Shown: positions 16,881 to 24,224 of the stretch, piece by piece | How the letters are laid out: the number at the start of each line of letters is the position of its first letter | Position numbering within the stretch: the first letter of the stretch is position 1 | Origin: Maribacter stanieri | GTDB taxonomy: Bacteria > Bacteroidota > Bacteroidia > Flavobacteriales > Flavobacteriaceae | Assembly: GCF_900112245.1 (NCBI RefSeq) | Contig: NZ_FOYX01000001.1 | Coordinates: 1,785,856-1,849,855, forward strand | Length of the DNA: 64,000 bases | Direction of reading: 5' to 3' | The notes under the pieces: generated by a model | Databases searched by the model: none | What the model saw: only the letters and a program-made list of their open reading frames with translations | Told to the model about the DNA's origin: nothing | Program-made: the position numbers and the translations under genes

Positions 16881-17318
16881 GATTATGGTTTCGGATTTGC
16901 TTTTGAGGCTAATTTAGTTAGGCAGTTTTAAAGAGGTTAACTAACCCAAACTTAACAGGGGAGGGGGTTCAGAGCGTTTTTATTGATTAGTTAGGCAAGT
17001 CATGTACTTCTCAAACATATCCTAGGATATTTTAAATACTACAATAAATATACTAAACGGCCTTTCCCTCTCAAATTAAAGATTTATACCATTTCTACTT
17101 AACTACTTAACTAATCTTATAAAAAGGGTATATAAAGTAAAGGTAATCAATTCTTTAGGCTTGAATAAAATTAGTTAGGCTCCGATTTTCTGCATGGCAA
17201 CTTGCTAGGCACTGCCTAACTAATTTATGTTGAATTTAAAATCCTTAAACGCATTCCATTTTAATGTGAAATATGCAGAGTTGGTATTTATAATTAATAA
17301 TTAATAAAAGATTTTATA
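16881..17318. other. Non-coding, repeat-bearing stretch in the island
   Basis: About 440 bases without a gene. It contains four copies of TTAGTTAGGC: direct at 16914-16923, 16987-16996 and 17171-17180, and inverted at 17214-17223. The last two form a perfect 13-bp inverted repeat (17168-17180 with 17214-17226) around 33 bases. It may be an origin, transfer site or operator cluster. Confidence 0.6.
17168..17226. repeat. 13-bp inverted repeat built from the TTAGTTAGGC motif
   Basis: AAATTAGTTAGGC at 17168-17180 is mirrored exactly at 17214-17226. The 33-base spacer itself holds a GCTAGGCACTGCC stretch that varies the same theme. Confidence 0.7.
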
Positions 17319-18371
17319 ATGAATAAGAAAAAAGATATGATAGAAAAATTACTAGTGAGGATAGGATTAAAGACTAAACCACTTGCAATATTAACTGTAG
17401 GAGAGAATAAGCCTAGCGGCGTTAGATTAAAGGGTAAGAGATTAACGGTAAAACCAAAAATAAAGGCCGAGGTTACCTTACCTAACCCTAAAACAATAAA
17501 GGACGTAGATCAAGAGAGCATTGATATTATGAAGTTGGTAGATTCTAATCCTGTAAAGGCTATGCAAATGGCAGTTTTAAGAGATAAGAGGGTATCTAAT
17601 GAACGGAAAGAAAAGGCAAGGTTTTTAGCTCTTAGTCCGTTGGAAATTGAACGGGAGGCAGAGCGTAAAGTATTGATAGAAAAAGCGGCTCTATCGTTAA
17701 CTGCTAATCTTCCAAAGGTTAGGGAGATTCAATTAGATATTAATTGGAATGAAGATGTACTTCTACAGCATATAGCTGAGGCGGCGTTTAGAAGTAGTCT
17801 TGAATCGGATGTGCTTTGGATCGGTGGAGGTAATTTTGGAGGCAATTTATACGTAAAAATCGGAGCCGTTACTGAGGAAATAAAAACGAATGATATGGAA
17901 TTGCTAGATACCGCCGCCGCTAAACTTTTTTCTTGGAGCGGTGTAGTTAATGTTCTTGAAGATCCAACAAGCTCAGAATTAAAAAGATTTCTAAGTAATG
18001 CGGCGGATAGCTACACGGCATCCCAAAGGAAATTAAAATCAAGTGAGTATTATTTAGGTTTGTTAGTAGAAAAAGCTATTGAGGCTCCTTTAAAGTACAT
18101 TAAGGAATCGGCTAAACGCTTGGAAATACTCGAGGCCTTAGCACTCGCAACCGCTGAGGCAGGAATTGCTATAGGATTTTTTAAGGATTCAAAAAAGAAT
18201 GTTCATATTGATTGTAGTGATAACCGTTTTGGAACTACCCAGCTAACTAGTAAAATCATGTTGCCTTATATGCAATCTATAATAGATGGTAGCTCGGTTG
18301 CCGGGCGGTTGACTTCGGGAACGGATTCAGCTAAATTATTGGAGGCATTTACTAACCTTTTAAAGAAATAG
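17319..18371 (+). CDS. Protein of unknown function, 350 residues
   Basis: I do not recognise this family. The N-terminal 60 residues are strongly basic (RLKGKRLTVKPKIKAE), the middle is rich in charged helix, and residues about 165-190 contain a glycine-rich segment WIGGGNFGGN. There is no signal peptide or membrane segment. It is the longest cargo gene of the island and is followed one base later by another unknown gene, so the two are probably an operon. The basic N-terminus could bind nucleic acid, which is speculation. Confidence 0.7.
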   Translation: MNKKKDMIEKLLVRIGLKTKPLAILTVGENKPSGVRLKGKRLTVKPKIKAEVTLPNPKTIKDVDQESIDIMKLVDSNPVKAMQMAVLRDKRVSNERKEKARFLALSPLEIEREAERKVLIEKAALSLTANLPKVREIQLDINWNEDVLLQHIAEAAFRSSLESDVLWIGGGNFGGNLYVKIGAVTEEIKTNDMELLDTAAAKLFSWSGVVNVLEDPTSSELKRFLSNAADSYTASQRKLKSSEYYLGLLVEKAIEAPLKYIKESAKRLEILEALALATAEAGIAIGFFKDSKKNVHIDCSDNRFGTTQLTSKIMLPYMQSIIDGSSVAGRLTSGTDSAKLLEAFTNLLKK

Positions 18372-18372
18372 C

Positions 18373-18846
18373 ATGATAGGATATATAACAAAAAGACACG
18401 GCGGGTTATTCCTTAATGGAATACAAATATTACAGGATAAGGTAGATAATTATGATAAAGTATTAGAGGAAGTCAAGCAAAGGCAATTAAGCAAACAAAA
18501 TCTATTAACTGCCTCGGAAATTTTCGTAAAAATTGAAACTAGGTTAAAGGAAGTGAGTGTTATTTGTGAACAGGGTGAGGGCAAAAAATGTGGGGTAGAC
18601 ATGGCCGTAGCAATCTTAAAAGAGTTCGATAATGAAGGAATATATATATCAACCAACCACCGGAGATTGTTAATCTTTCCGAGGATTGATAAAAATGAAA
18701 CCATGACTCTGGAATTTTTAGGAGGGATTTGGCAAAATTTTATAAATGCAATCAATCCGAAAATAGAGAACTCATCAACAACATATTCCGGGATAAATGG
18801 AGCGGAACTCTATCAAATTTTTCTGATATACTTAACCATGAATTAG
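18373..18846 (+). CDS. Protein of unknown function, possibly frameshifted at its 3' end
   Basis: The 157-residue frame starts one base after the previous stop. Its N-terminal 115 residues read as a coherent soluble protein (DKVLEEVKQRQLSKQNLL, CGVDMAVAILKEFDNE). From about 18700 another frame also reads like protein (RDLAKFYKCN, then INNIFRDKWSGTLSNFSDIL) and stays open to about 18867, so a frameshift near there is possible. No function can be given. Confidence 0.5.
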   Translation: MIGYITKRHGGLFLNGIQILQDKVDNYDKVLEEVKQRQLSKQNLLTASEIFVKIETRLKEVSVICEQGEGKKCGVDMAVAILKEFDNEGIYISTNHRRLLIFPRIDKNETMTLEFLGGIWQNFINAINPKIENSSTTYSGINGAELYQIFLIYLTMN

Positions 18847-18850
18847 AGTT

Positions 18851-19185
18851 ATGGAATTACTATCATGGGAGAGGGAGTTAGACAAAATAACATCCAATTG
18901 TAAATGGTATCCGTTAATCACAAACCTTAGTATTAGAAAAGCGAATCGAATCTTACAAAGGGCGTTTTATTCATCCGTTAATATTTTGGGCATAGACCTA
19001 AAGAGAGGGGTTAACGGAGAATATTTAATTCAATCCAATTGAGAAGATATAGAGTTAGCGTTAGAGGATTTTGAGCTATGTGAATATCAATTGGCGCATC
19101 AAACAGGTTTAGATAATTACATAATAGATAAAGATGTGGTTAAGTTCGTTTTAGATAAGACCTATATTAAAAAGGAAGTAGTTTA
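18851..19185 (+). pseudogene. Unknown gene interrupted by an in-frame TGA
   Basis: The frame from ATG 18851 reads 63 codons (MELLSWERELDKIT...EYLIQSN) to TGA at 19040-19042. The same frame then stays open for 47 more sense codons (EDIELALEDFELCEYQLA...YIKKEVV) to TAA at 19183-19185. The composition of the second part is protein-like, so the TGA looks like a nonsense mutation. Alternatively only the first 63 codons are used. Function unknown. Confidence 0.45.
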
Positions 19186-19209
19186 AATTTAAAATATAGC
19201 CCCTATGGA

Positions 19210-20055
19210 TTATTCTTTAGGGGTTAATTCTACCAATTTTTCTTCTGTAGTAGCTAAAATATATGATAGTTTATTATGGATTGTTCTTCCTGTTTGTTTT
19301 AATGCTTTAAGGTTAACTTTCATATCAGTTCTCATTTTAGTTATAGGGACATATTCCTTAATCTCAATGCTTAGTATTGAATCATAACTATTAGAAATAA
19401 AAAGATTTTCAATTTTAGCGGTTACATACTTAATAGTGTATATAACATTTTTATCATTTGATGTATTCAATGACTTTAAAAGGATGTCAGTAATAATGCT
19501 AAAATTATGATATGTAAAAAAAACTTTATCTATTGAATATTTGATTTCTTTAATAGCGGTTTCTAAAAGATAGGTACTTTGGTAAGTATCACTTGTTGCA
19601 TCGTAATCCTCGCTTGGATTTTGTTTTAATTTATAAGAATCGTTTATTTTTTCGAACCCATTGTGTAATACGTTACCCCATCCAATACTCGTATCTTTTT
19701 TATCATTTTCATAATAATCTTTTTCAATATTATTATACAGATTTAGGAGAAAATTGATTGTTTGCTCACTTAAAATAGCATCCATCTGAATTTTATGATT
19801 TCTATTCTGCTGTGCATTAGCTTCGATTTGGGCTTTAAAAGATTTATATACTAAATAAGCAGCGAGTAGGTTTACAAATGGAGCGGTTACTCCTCCAATA
19901 ACATCTCCAATATCTCCAAGTCCATTGAAGTGTATGCCTGTGTAATAATTAGTTAATAGCCAAGGAGCTATTACGATAATTAATAGAAAAATTCCTATTC
20001 CTGCAATTTCCCAATTATTAAAACCTATCAATTTTTTTGGTTTACCTCCCTCCAT
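19210..20055 (-). CDS. Membrane protein resembling PutAbiC-type phage abortive infection proteins
   Basis: The 281-residue protein has two N-terminal membrane segments (about 18-38 and 55-75). Between and into the second lies GLGDIGDVIGGVTAPFVNLLAAYLVYKSFKAQ, a pattern like the G-GD-GG-P signature at the start of putative AbiC proteins. A long cytoplasmic helical domain follows. AbiC-like proteins are proposed to abort phage infection. Family membership is inferred from architecture and this short motif. The gene is on the opposite strand from its neighbours, typical of an independent cargo gene. Confidence 0.5.
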   Translation of the reverse strand: MEGGKPKKLIGFNNWEIAGIGIFLLIIVIAPWLLTNYYTGIHFNGLGDIGDVIGGVTAPFVNLLAAYLVYKSFKAQIEANAQQNRNHKIQMDAILSEQTINFLLNLYNNIEKDYYENDKKDTSIGWGNVLHNGFEKINDSYKLKQNPSEDYDATSDTYQSTYLLETAIKEIKYSIDKVFFTYHNFSIITDILLKSLNTSNDKNVIYTIKYVTAKIENLFISNSYDSILSIEIKEYVPITKMRTDMKVNLKALKQTGRTIHNKLSYILATTEEKLVELTPKE

Positions 20056-20160
20056 CTTTTAAATACTTTGACTCGAATATATTTCTTTTAATGTAAATAG
20101 CTTTATAAAATTTATTGAAAATATCTATATGGATTATATCCAAATAATTGGAATATATCC

Positions 20161-20168
20161 TAATTTTG
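20161..20168 (+). promoter_or_regulatory. Candidate -7 promoter element for a leaderless transcript
   Basis: TAATTTTG matches TANNTTTG exactly and ends four bases before the ATG at 20173. No convincing -33 element is seen. Confidence 0.35.
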
Positions 20169-20172
20169 AATT

Positions 20173-20436
20173 ATGATTATTTATAGAAATTTCGATACCA
20201 AAATTATAAGGGAACTTATCATAGAAATAGGTAGGCATAAATATGAGCAAGCCTTACAGAATATGCAAGTCAGGCAAAAGCCGTTAAGTATGAAAGGATG
20301 GTATTTAGAAGCCCGTGACGGTTACGTTAAGTTGTGTTATAGATACCCTAGTAGATATATCCTTATGCTAATGAATGTAGAAAGATTTAATAATATTCCG
20401 GCTAACGGTTGGGAGCGTATAAAAGTAGAAAGATGA
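20173..20436 (+). CDS. Small protein of unknown function
   Basis: This 87-residue basic protein (IIRELIIEIGRHKYEQAL, CYRYPSRYILMLMNVERF) has no motif I recognise. Its stop overlaps the start of the next gene by four bases (ATGA), so the two are probably translated together and may work together. Confidence 0.55.
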   Translation: MIIYRNFDTKIIRELIIEIGRHKYEQALQNMQVRQKPLSMKGWYLEARDGYVKLCYRYPSRYILMLMNVERFNNIPANGWERIKVER

Positions 20437-20675
20437 AAATGTACCGGGAACAAATTTTAGTTGAAACCTTAATAAAATACAGATTTAGAAAATACGGATT
20501 TCAAAAAATAAAAGTAGAATGTTTTAACCAGTACAATGGGGATTCCACCAAATGCCGAGTTGAGGTTTTTAAGGATGGTAAACGGTTAATGAAACATGAG
20601 GCGGAATTAAACGAAAAATTCGTTATTGATGCGGAAAATAGGTTATCAACAATTATGGTTGAAAAGGAAATCTAA
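20433..20675 (+). CDS. Small basic protein of unknown function
   Basis: The ATG at 20433 overlaps the previous stop (ATGA) and gives 80 residues; a TTG at 20409 is a less likely start. The sequence (YRFRKYGFQKIKVECFN, CRVEVFKDGKRLMKHEAELNE) suggests a small mixed alpha/beta fold without membrane segments. Function unknown. Confidence 0.55.
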   Translation: MKMYREQILVETLIKYRFRKYGFQKIKVECFNQYNGDSTKCRVEVFKDGKRLMKHEAELNEKFVIDAENRLSTIMVEKEI

Positions 20676-20715
20676 TATTATGTCGATGAAATGTAGGAAA
20701 TTATTACATTGCTAA

Positions 20716-21177
20716 ATGGATAAATATGACGTTCTAACAATTGTATTATCATTTATCGCAATAGCCTTTAGTTGGTACGCAAATAACCAAGCTGTTAGAG
20801 CAAATACGATTGCGGAAAATGCAAACAGGACAAATATAAAGATGTTTAAGAGGCAAGGTGTAATAGATTTACACATGGCTTGGAGCGATATCTATGATAT
20901 TGATGAAGATAATTTGATTACACCCCACATTGTTAAGGCAATTAATGCACTTTCATTAACTGCATCATTGTGGAATCACGATGTTATAGAGAAACCAATT
21001 CTATATCAATCTTATTGGATGCCATATAAAAAGTTATTCGACCAAATAGATTCTATAGATAAGCTTGTGCCGGGAAAACAAGAGAAATGTAAGGACTTAT
21101 TGAGTAGGGATATTAAAAAAGCTTATAGTGGCATGAATAATACAGATTTAAGTAAAGTACTAACAACAAATTTATAA
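20716..21177 (+). CDS. Small membrane-anchored protein of unknown function
   Basis: The 153-residue protein has one N-terminal membrane segment (about residues 5-23, VLTIVLSFIAIAFSWYA) followed by a short coiled region with NQAVRANTIAENANR and a soluble helical domain. This layout resembles many small membrane sensors or effectors in defence islands, but no family is recognised. A 59-residue gene starts two bases after its stop. Confidence 0.6.
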   Translation: MDKYDVLTIVLSFIAIAFSWYANNQAVRANTIAENANRTNIKMFKRQGVIDLHMAWSDIYDIDEDNLITPHIVKAINALSLTASLWNHDVIEKPILYQSYWMPYKKLFDQIDSIDKLVPGKQEKCKDLLSRDIKKAYSGMNNTDLSKVLTTNL

Positions 21178-21178
21178 G

Positions 21179-21358
21179 ATGAGAAAAATTGAAATAAAGC
21201 AGAAATTGGAGGAACTGGTTAAGGAGTTAAGAAATAGTGAGGATAGTTCTACACTTTGGGATAAAGAAATTAACGAATCATTAGTTAATTTACGTAAACA
21301 CATGACCCATTCGGGCGGGAATCCCTGTAGTTGTTGTGGTGGGTCGGGTGTTGGTTAG
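21179..21358 (+). CDS. 59-residue protein with C-terminal Cys-rich tail
   Basis: ATG at 21179, one base after the previous stop, opens a frame to TAG at 21356-21358. The N-terminal two thirds are charged helix (KQKLEELVKELRNSED) and the tail reads HSGGNPCSCCGGSGVG with three cysteines. The cysteines plus nearby histidines (RKHMTH) could bind zinc. The coupling to the membrane-protein gene and the protein-like composition support it as real. Its end overlaps the convergent gene by four bases. Confidence 0.5.
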   Translation: MRKIEIKQKLEELVKELRNSEDSSTLWDKEINESLVNLRKHMTHSGGNPCSCCGGSGVG

Positions 21359-21918
21359 GGTTTAGAATCCTCGTATACCGATATCATTAACTCAGCTTTG
21401 TAAAGCTTTTCTTTTAGTTCCGTATTTTCTTTTTTAAAGTCAGACCTAAGACTATCTATTTTGTTGTGGATAGTTTTAATCTCGTCTTTTGTTACTTCTG
21501 TATGTTTTCTTGTAAGAGGGTAGACTGCGAAGCATAAACTTAGGAAAGATACCGCTATAGGAACCCACCAATAAAGGGTTTTCTTATCAGATGCCTTTTT
21601 TACTTTTCGTTCCATCAGCAAATCCTTTTCCCTTTGCTCATATATACTTGTAAATCCTCCAATTTCTAAAAAGGGTTTAGTTAAATCAGTCTTATAATAT
21701 ATGGTTCCCGAATCATTTTCATCATATTGTAATCCTTGCCTTATTTTGAAATATTTATGGTCGTGTCTAAACATATCTAGGGCAACCTCTCGGAATTGGT
21801 CTATGTGGTTCGTTGGTTTGTCAAGAGCCTTGAATACATCCTCCGCCTTGGAATTATCATTATCCAGTAAGTATCTTAATATTCTATCTTTTACTTGCGC
21901 TAATTCTAATTCGTCCAT
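21355..21918 (-). CDS. Membrane protein with winged-helix-like N-terminus and coiled coil
   Basis: The 187-residue protein starts with a helical segment like a small wHTH (VKDRILRYLLDNDNSKAEDVFKAL), has one membrane segment at about residues 113-132 (LYWWVPIAVSFLSLCFAVYP) and ends in a coiled coil (IHNKIDSLRSDFKKENTELKEKL). It is unknown. The gene upstream on the same strand (21921-22163) ends two bases before its start, so they form a pair. Confidence 0.6.
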   Translation of the reverse strand: MDELELAQVKDRILRYLLDNDNSKAEDVFKALDKPTNHIDQFREVALDMFRHDHKYFKIRQGLQYDENDSGTIYYKTDLTKPFLEIGGFTSIYEQREKDLLMERKVKKASDKKTLYWWVPIAVSFLSLCFAVYPLTRKHTEVTKDEIKTIHNKIDSLRSDFKKENTELKEKLYKAELMISVYEDSKP

Positions 21919-21920
21919 AA

Positions 21921-22163
21921 TTAAATCTCATTTATATCAACACTACCGGAATATCTATCCAAAGTATCCCCGGTTTTAAAATGCCCCTTGCCTAATATTT
22001 TATTGGATTTAGGGTCGTATTCGACCTCCACGAAAAAAGCGTACAAGGCGTAGAGGTTGTACTTTCTATCGGGTTCTATGTGATTAGTCAAGTAAGTGCC
22101 GTTTTCCCATAGGTCGTTCCATTGATCTGTTTCGGATAACATCATGTATTCATATAATCCCAT
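21921..22163 (-). CDS. Small protein of unknown function
   Basis: The 80-residue acidic protein (ETDQWNDLWENGTYL, YALYAFFVEVEYDPKSNKI) has no recognised motif. It is the first gene of a two-gene unit with the membrane protein that follows. The pattern FVEVEYDPKSNKILG could be a beta-rich fold. Confidence 0.6.
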   Translation of the reverse strand: MGLYEYMMLSETDQWNDLWENGTYLTNHIEPDRKYNLYALYAFFVEVEYDPKSNKILGKGHFKTGDTLDRYSGSVDINEI

Positions 22164-22188
22164 GGAATAAATGTAGGGAAATTGGTTT

Positions 22189-22196
22189 TATATTTG
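22189..22196 (+). promoter_or_regulatory. Candidate -7 promoter element for a leaderless transcript
   Basis: TATATTTG matches TANNTTTG and ends four bases before the ATG at 22201. Confidence 0.4.
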
Positions 22197-22200
22197 TAAG

Positions 22201-23103
22201 ATGGATTGGATTAAGATAAAATTTAAAGAATATCCCACTACATTTTTGTTCATAATACTTTTTGTGGTAGTTATCATTGGTTTATTAGGGATTGATTTCC
22301 TAACGGTTTCGGATTCGGATAGTTTTAAAGAAAATATTTTAGTTGAGGCTCATGGAGTGTTGGGAGATATATTCATTTTTGGGATAATTATTTCTATTTA
22401 CGATACAATTAGAATCAACTCAGAACGAAAAGGAGATAAGGAAAATCAAAAGCAGTTACAAATTGATAGGTATAATGAGGAATTAGACGATTTTAGAGGA
22501 TGGAACGAAAGTGAGGCGATGTATAGAAATGTCGGGAATATAAAGAGATTAATAAGACTTGGGGAACAAAATTTAAATCTTTGCTATTGTAATTTATCTG
22601 AGGCTATCCTGATTAAAATAGAACTAGTAGGAGCCTCATTGATAGAAGCTAATTTAAAGGATGTAAAATTTACTTCTGTAACATTTATAAACTGTGTGTT
22701 TATAGGTTCGAATTTAGAAAATACTTTGTTTTCATCTTTGAACATGAATAATGCGAATTTGGATATGCTAGGCTCTAATTTGTATAACTGTAATTTTCAG
22801 CAGGCAAACCTAAGAGGAGCTAGTTTTATAGGTGCTAAATTATCGGAAACAAGATTATTAGGTGCCGATTTAAGTATGTTGTTTGTAACAGATAAAAATT
22901 GGATTGATGGACTAGAAATTAGTTCTAAAAAATATGTAGAGGATAATTATGTTTTGCTTGACCATAACTTATATACATCTGCTATATTTAGTAGAAATGG
23001 GGATAAGCTGTGGAGTAACACTTTTTTTCTAGTAGATAAAACAGATATTGAAATGTATAAATTCTATAATGAGAGAGTCGATCCACGGGCAACACCATTT
23101 TAA
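22201..23103 (+). CDS. Membrane-anchored pentapeptide-repeat protein
   Basis: The 300-residue protein has two N-terminal membrane segments (about 14-34 and 52-70), a charged linker, and then a run of pentapeptide repeats from about residue 118 to 225 (for example ANLKDVKF, ANLRGASF, AKLSETRL, ADLS). Pentapeptide repeats form a right-handed beta-helix used for protein interaction. Membrane-anchored versions occur in stress and defence systems. The role here is unknown. Confidence 0.75.
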   Translation: MDWIKIKFKEYPTTFLFIILFVVVIIGLLGIDFLTVSDSDSFKENILVEAHGVLGDIFIFGIIISIYDTIRINSERKGDKENQKQLQIDRYNEELDDFRGWNESEAMYRNVGNIKRLIRLGEQNLNLCYCNLSEAILIKIELVGASLIEANLKDVKFTSVTFINCVFIGSNLENTLFSSLNMNNANLDMLGSNLYNCNFQQANLRGASFIGAKLSETRLLGADLSMLFVTDKNWIDGLEISSKKYVEDNYVLLDHNLYTSAIFSRNGDKLWSNTFFLVDKTDIEMYKFYNERVDPRATPF

Positions 23104-23104
23104 T

Positions 23105-23704
23105 CTAGAGTAATAACCCCTTAACCTTTTGAACCGTGGATAAACTTACCCCGGCCAATTTAACCGTATTTCTTAAGGATTGACCTTTCTTTAGGTGTTT
23201 AACTACTTCCGGATATTTTCGTAATATTTCCTCTTTTGATTCTTTAGTTCCCCTTAAACGACCTTTGTAATTTCCTTTTGCCTTTGCTATAGCTATGCCC
23301 TCCCTTTGTCGTTCTAACATCGTTTCCCGTTCCATTTCTGCAATGTTACCCATTACACTTACTATTAGATTAAAGGCCGGGTTAACCTTTCCTTTTATCA
23401 TAGAGTCGATTCCTAGATTATCTACCTTAAGAATTACCCCGGCATCCGTAAAGGTTTTAAGCGTGGTTAGTATATCCAAAAGATTACGGCCTAATCTATC
23501 GATAGCGTGAACACTTACTAAATCAATTTTCGTGGCCGCTACTGCCTCTAATAATTCTTTACCCTTAGTTCTTTGGTTAAAGGGAACGGAGCCGCTACAA
23601 ACATCTATAAAGATTAATTCGTTTGGATGCTCGTTTATTAGTTGGCGTTCCTTATTCTGATCCGGGGTTGATATTCTAATGTATCTTGCTTTCATGTTAT
23701 CCAT
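23105..23704 (-). CDS. Serine recombinase (resolvase/invertase family)
   Basis: The 199-residue protein has the resolvase N-terminal domain with catalytic Ser12 (YIRISTPDQN), the arginine-rich active-site region HAIDRLGRNLLD, the long E helix (NIAEMERETMLERQREGI) and a C-terminal HTH (SLRNTVKLAGVSLSTVQKV). Length and layout fit small resolvases/invertases. It lies at the right end of the island beside a large inverted repeat that could be its site. A -7-like element lies four bases upstream of its ATG. Confidence 0.95.
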   Translation of the reverse strand: MDNMKARYIRISTPDQNKERQLINEHPNELIFIDVCSGSVPFNQRTKGKELLEAVAATKIDLVSVHAIDRLGRNLLDILTTLKTFTDAGVILKVDNLGIDSMIKGKVNPAFNLIVSVMGNIAEMERETMLERQREGIAIAKAKGNYKGRLRGTKESKEEILRKYPEVVKHLKKGQSLRNTVKLAGVSLSTVQKVKGLLL

Positions 23705-23707
23705 AAC

Positions 23708-23716
23708 GTAAATATA
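23708..23716 (-). promoter_or_regulatory. Candidate -7 element of the serine recombinase gene
   Basis: On the minus strand TATATTTAC lies three bases before the ATG, the same layout as the integrase promoter. Confidence 0.35.
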
Positions 23717-23974
23717 GGCGGTGTATTTTTTTTAGGGTGGGTATTATCAGTATATTCGTTAAAGCGTAAATCCATCCGATCAATCGCATAAAAATGTATT
23801 GTGTTTAGACCATGCCCTAAAAGTAGTACATTTTATACATTTTGTTCTATATTTAAAACCCTAGTAGATTAGTGGGGTAATAGAATTTAAGGGGAGGGGG
23901 TACGCCAACGGAGGCGGATTTTATAGGTAAACCTAAATTTTGCGCCTAGAGATTCTAGTCATACGAAAAAAGAA

Positions 23975-24112
23975 AGTGGTAGAGTGGAGGTTCTAAAAAG
24001 TTATTTATATATAGTATTTCTATTATATATATAATTATTTTGAAAAGTTTTAAAAAGATATAATATTAAACTACAACTATAAATAACTTTTTAAGTCTTC
24101 CACTACACCACT
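23975..24112. repeat. 35-bp imperfect inverted repeat with AT-rich centre
   Basis: Bases 23975-24009 and the complement of 24078-24112 agree at 29 of 35 positions, with the inner 16 identical (AAAAAGTTATTTATA plus T). The 68-base spacer is nearly all A and T. It could be a resolvase site or an origin. Confidence 0.75.
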
Positions 24113-24158
24113 ATTTTTATAATGTTCGCATAGCTTTCTTGACTTATTTAATGTAGAG

Positions 24159-24176
24159 CCGTACATAAACCGTACA
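24159..24176 (+). repeat. Right CCGTACA pair (candidate recombinase arm site)
   Basis: CCGTACA, four bases, CCGTACA, preceded by AG as at 14036-14053. It lies 48 bases inside the ssrA end. Confidence 0.65.
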
Positions 24177-24180
24177 GTAA

Positions 24181-24215
24181 AAAACAAAAAACCCCGTAAA
24201 CGTTAGTCTACAGGG
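24181..24215 (-). terminator. Terminator of ssrA
   Basis: On the minus strand, a 10-bp stem with two G-U pairs (24206-24215 with 24192-24201), a 4-base loop and a T run follow the tmRNA end by nine bases. Confidence 0.75.
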
Positions 24216-24224
24216 CTATATAAG

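Larger units (their letters stand above)
23705..24224. other. Non-coding right end of the island
   Basis: About 520 bases without a gene on either strand. It contains a 35-bp imperfect inverted repeat (23975-24009 with 24078-24112), an AT-rich centre, the right CCGTACA pair (24159-24176) and the ssrA terminator. These look like recombination or replication sites. Confidence 0.7.
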
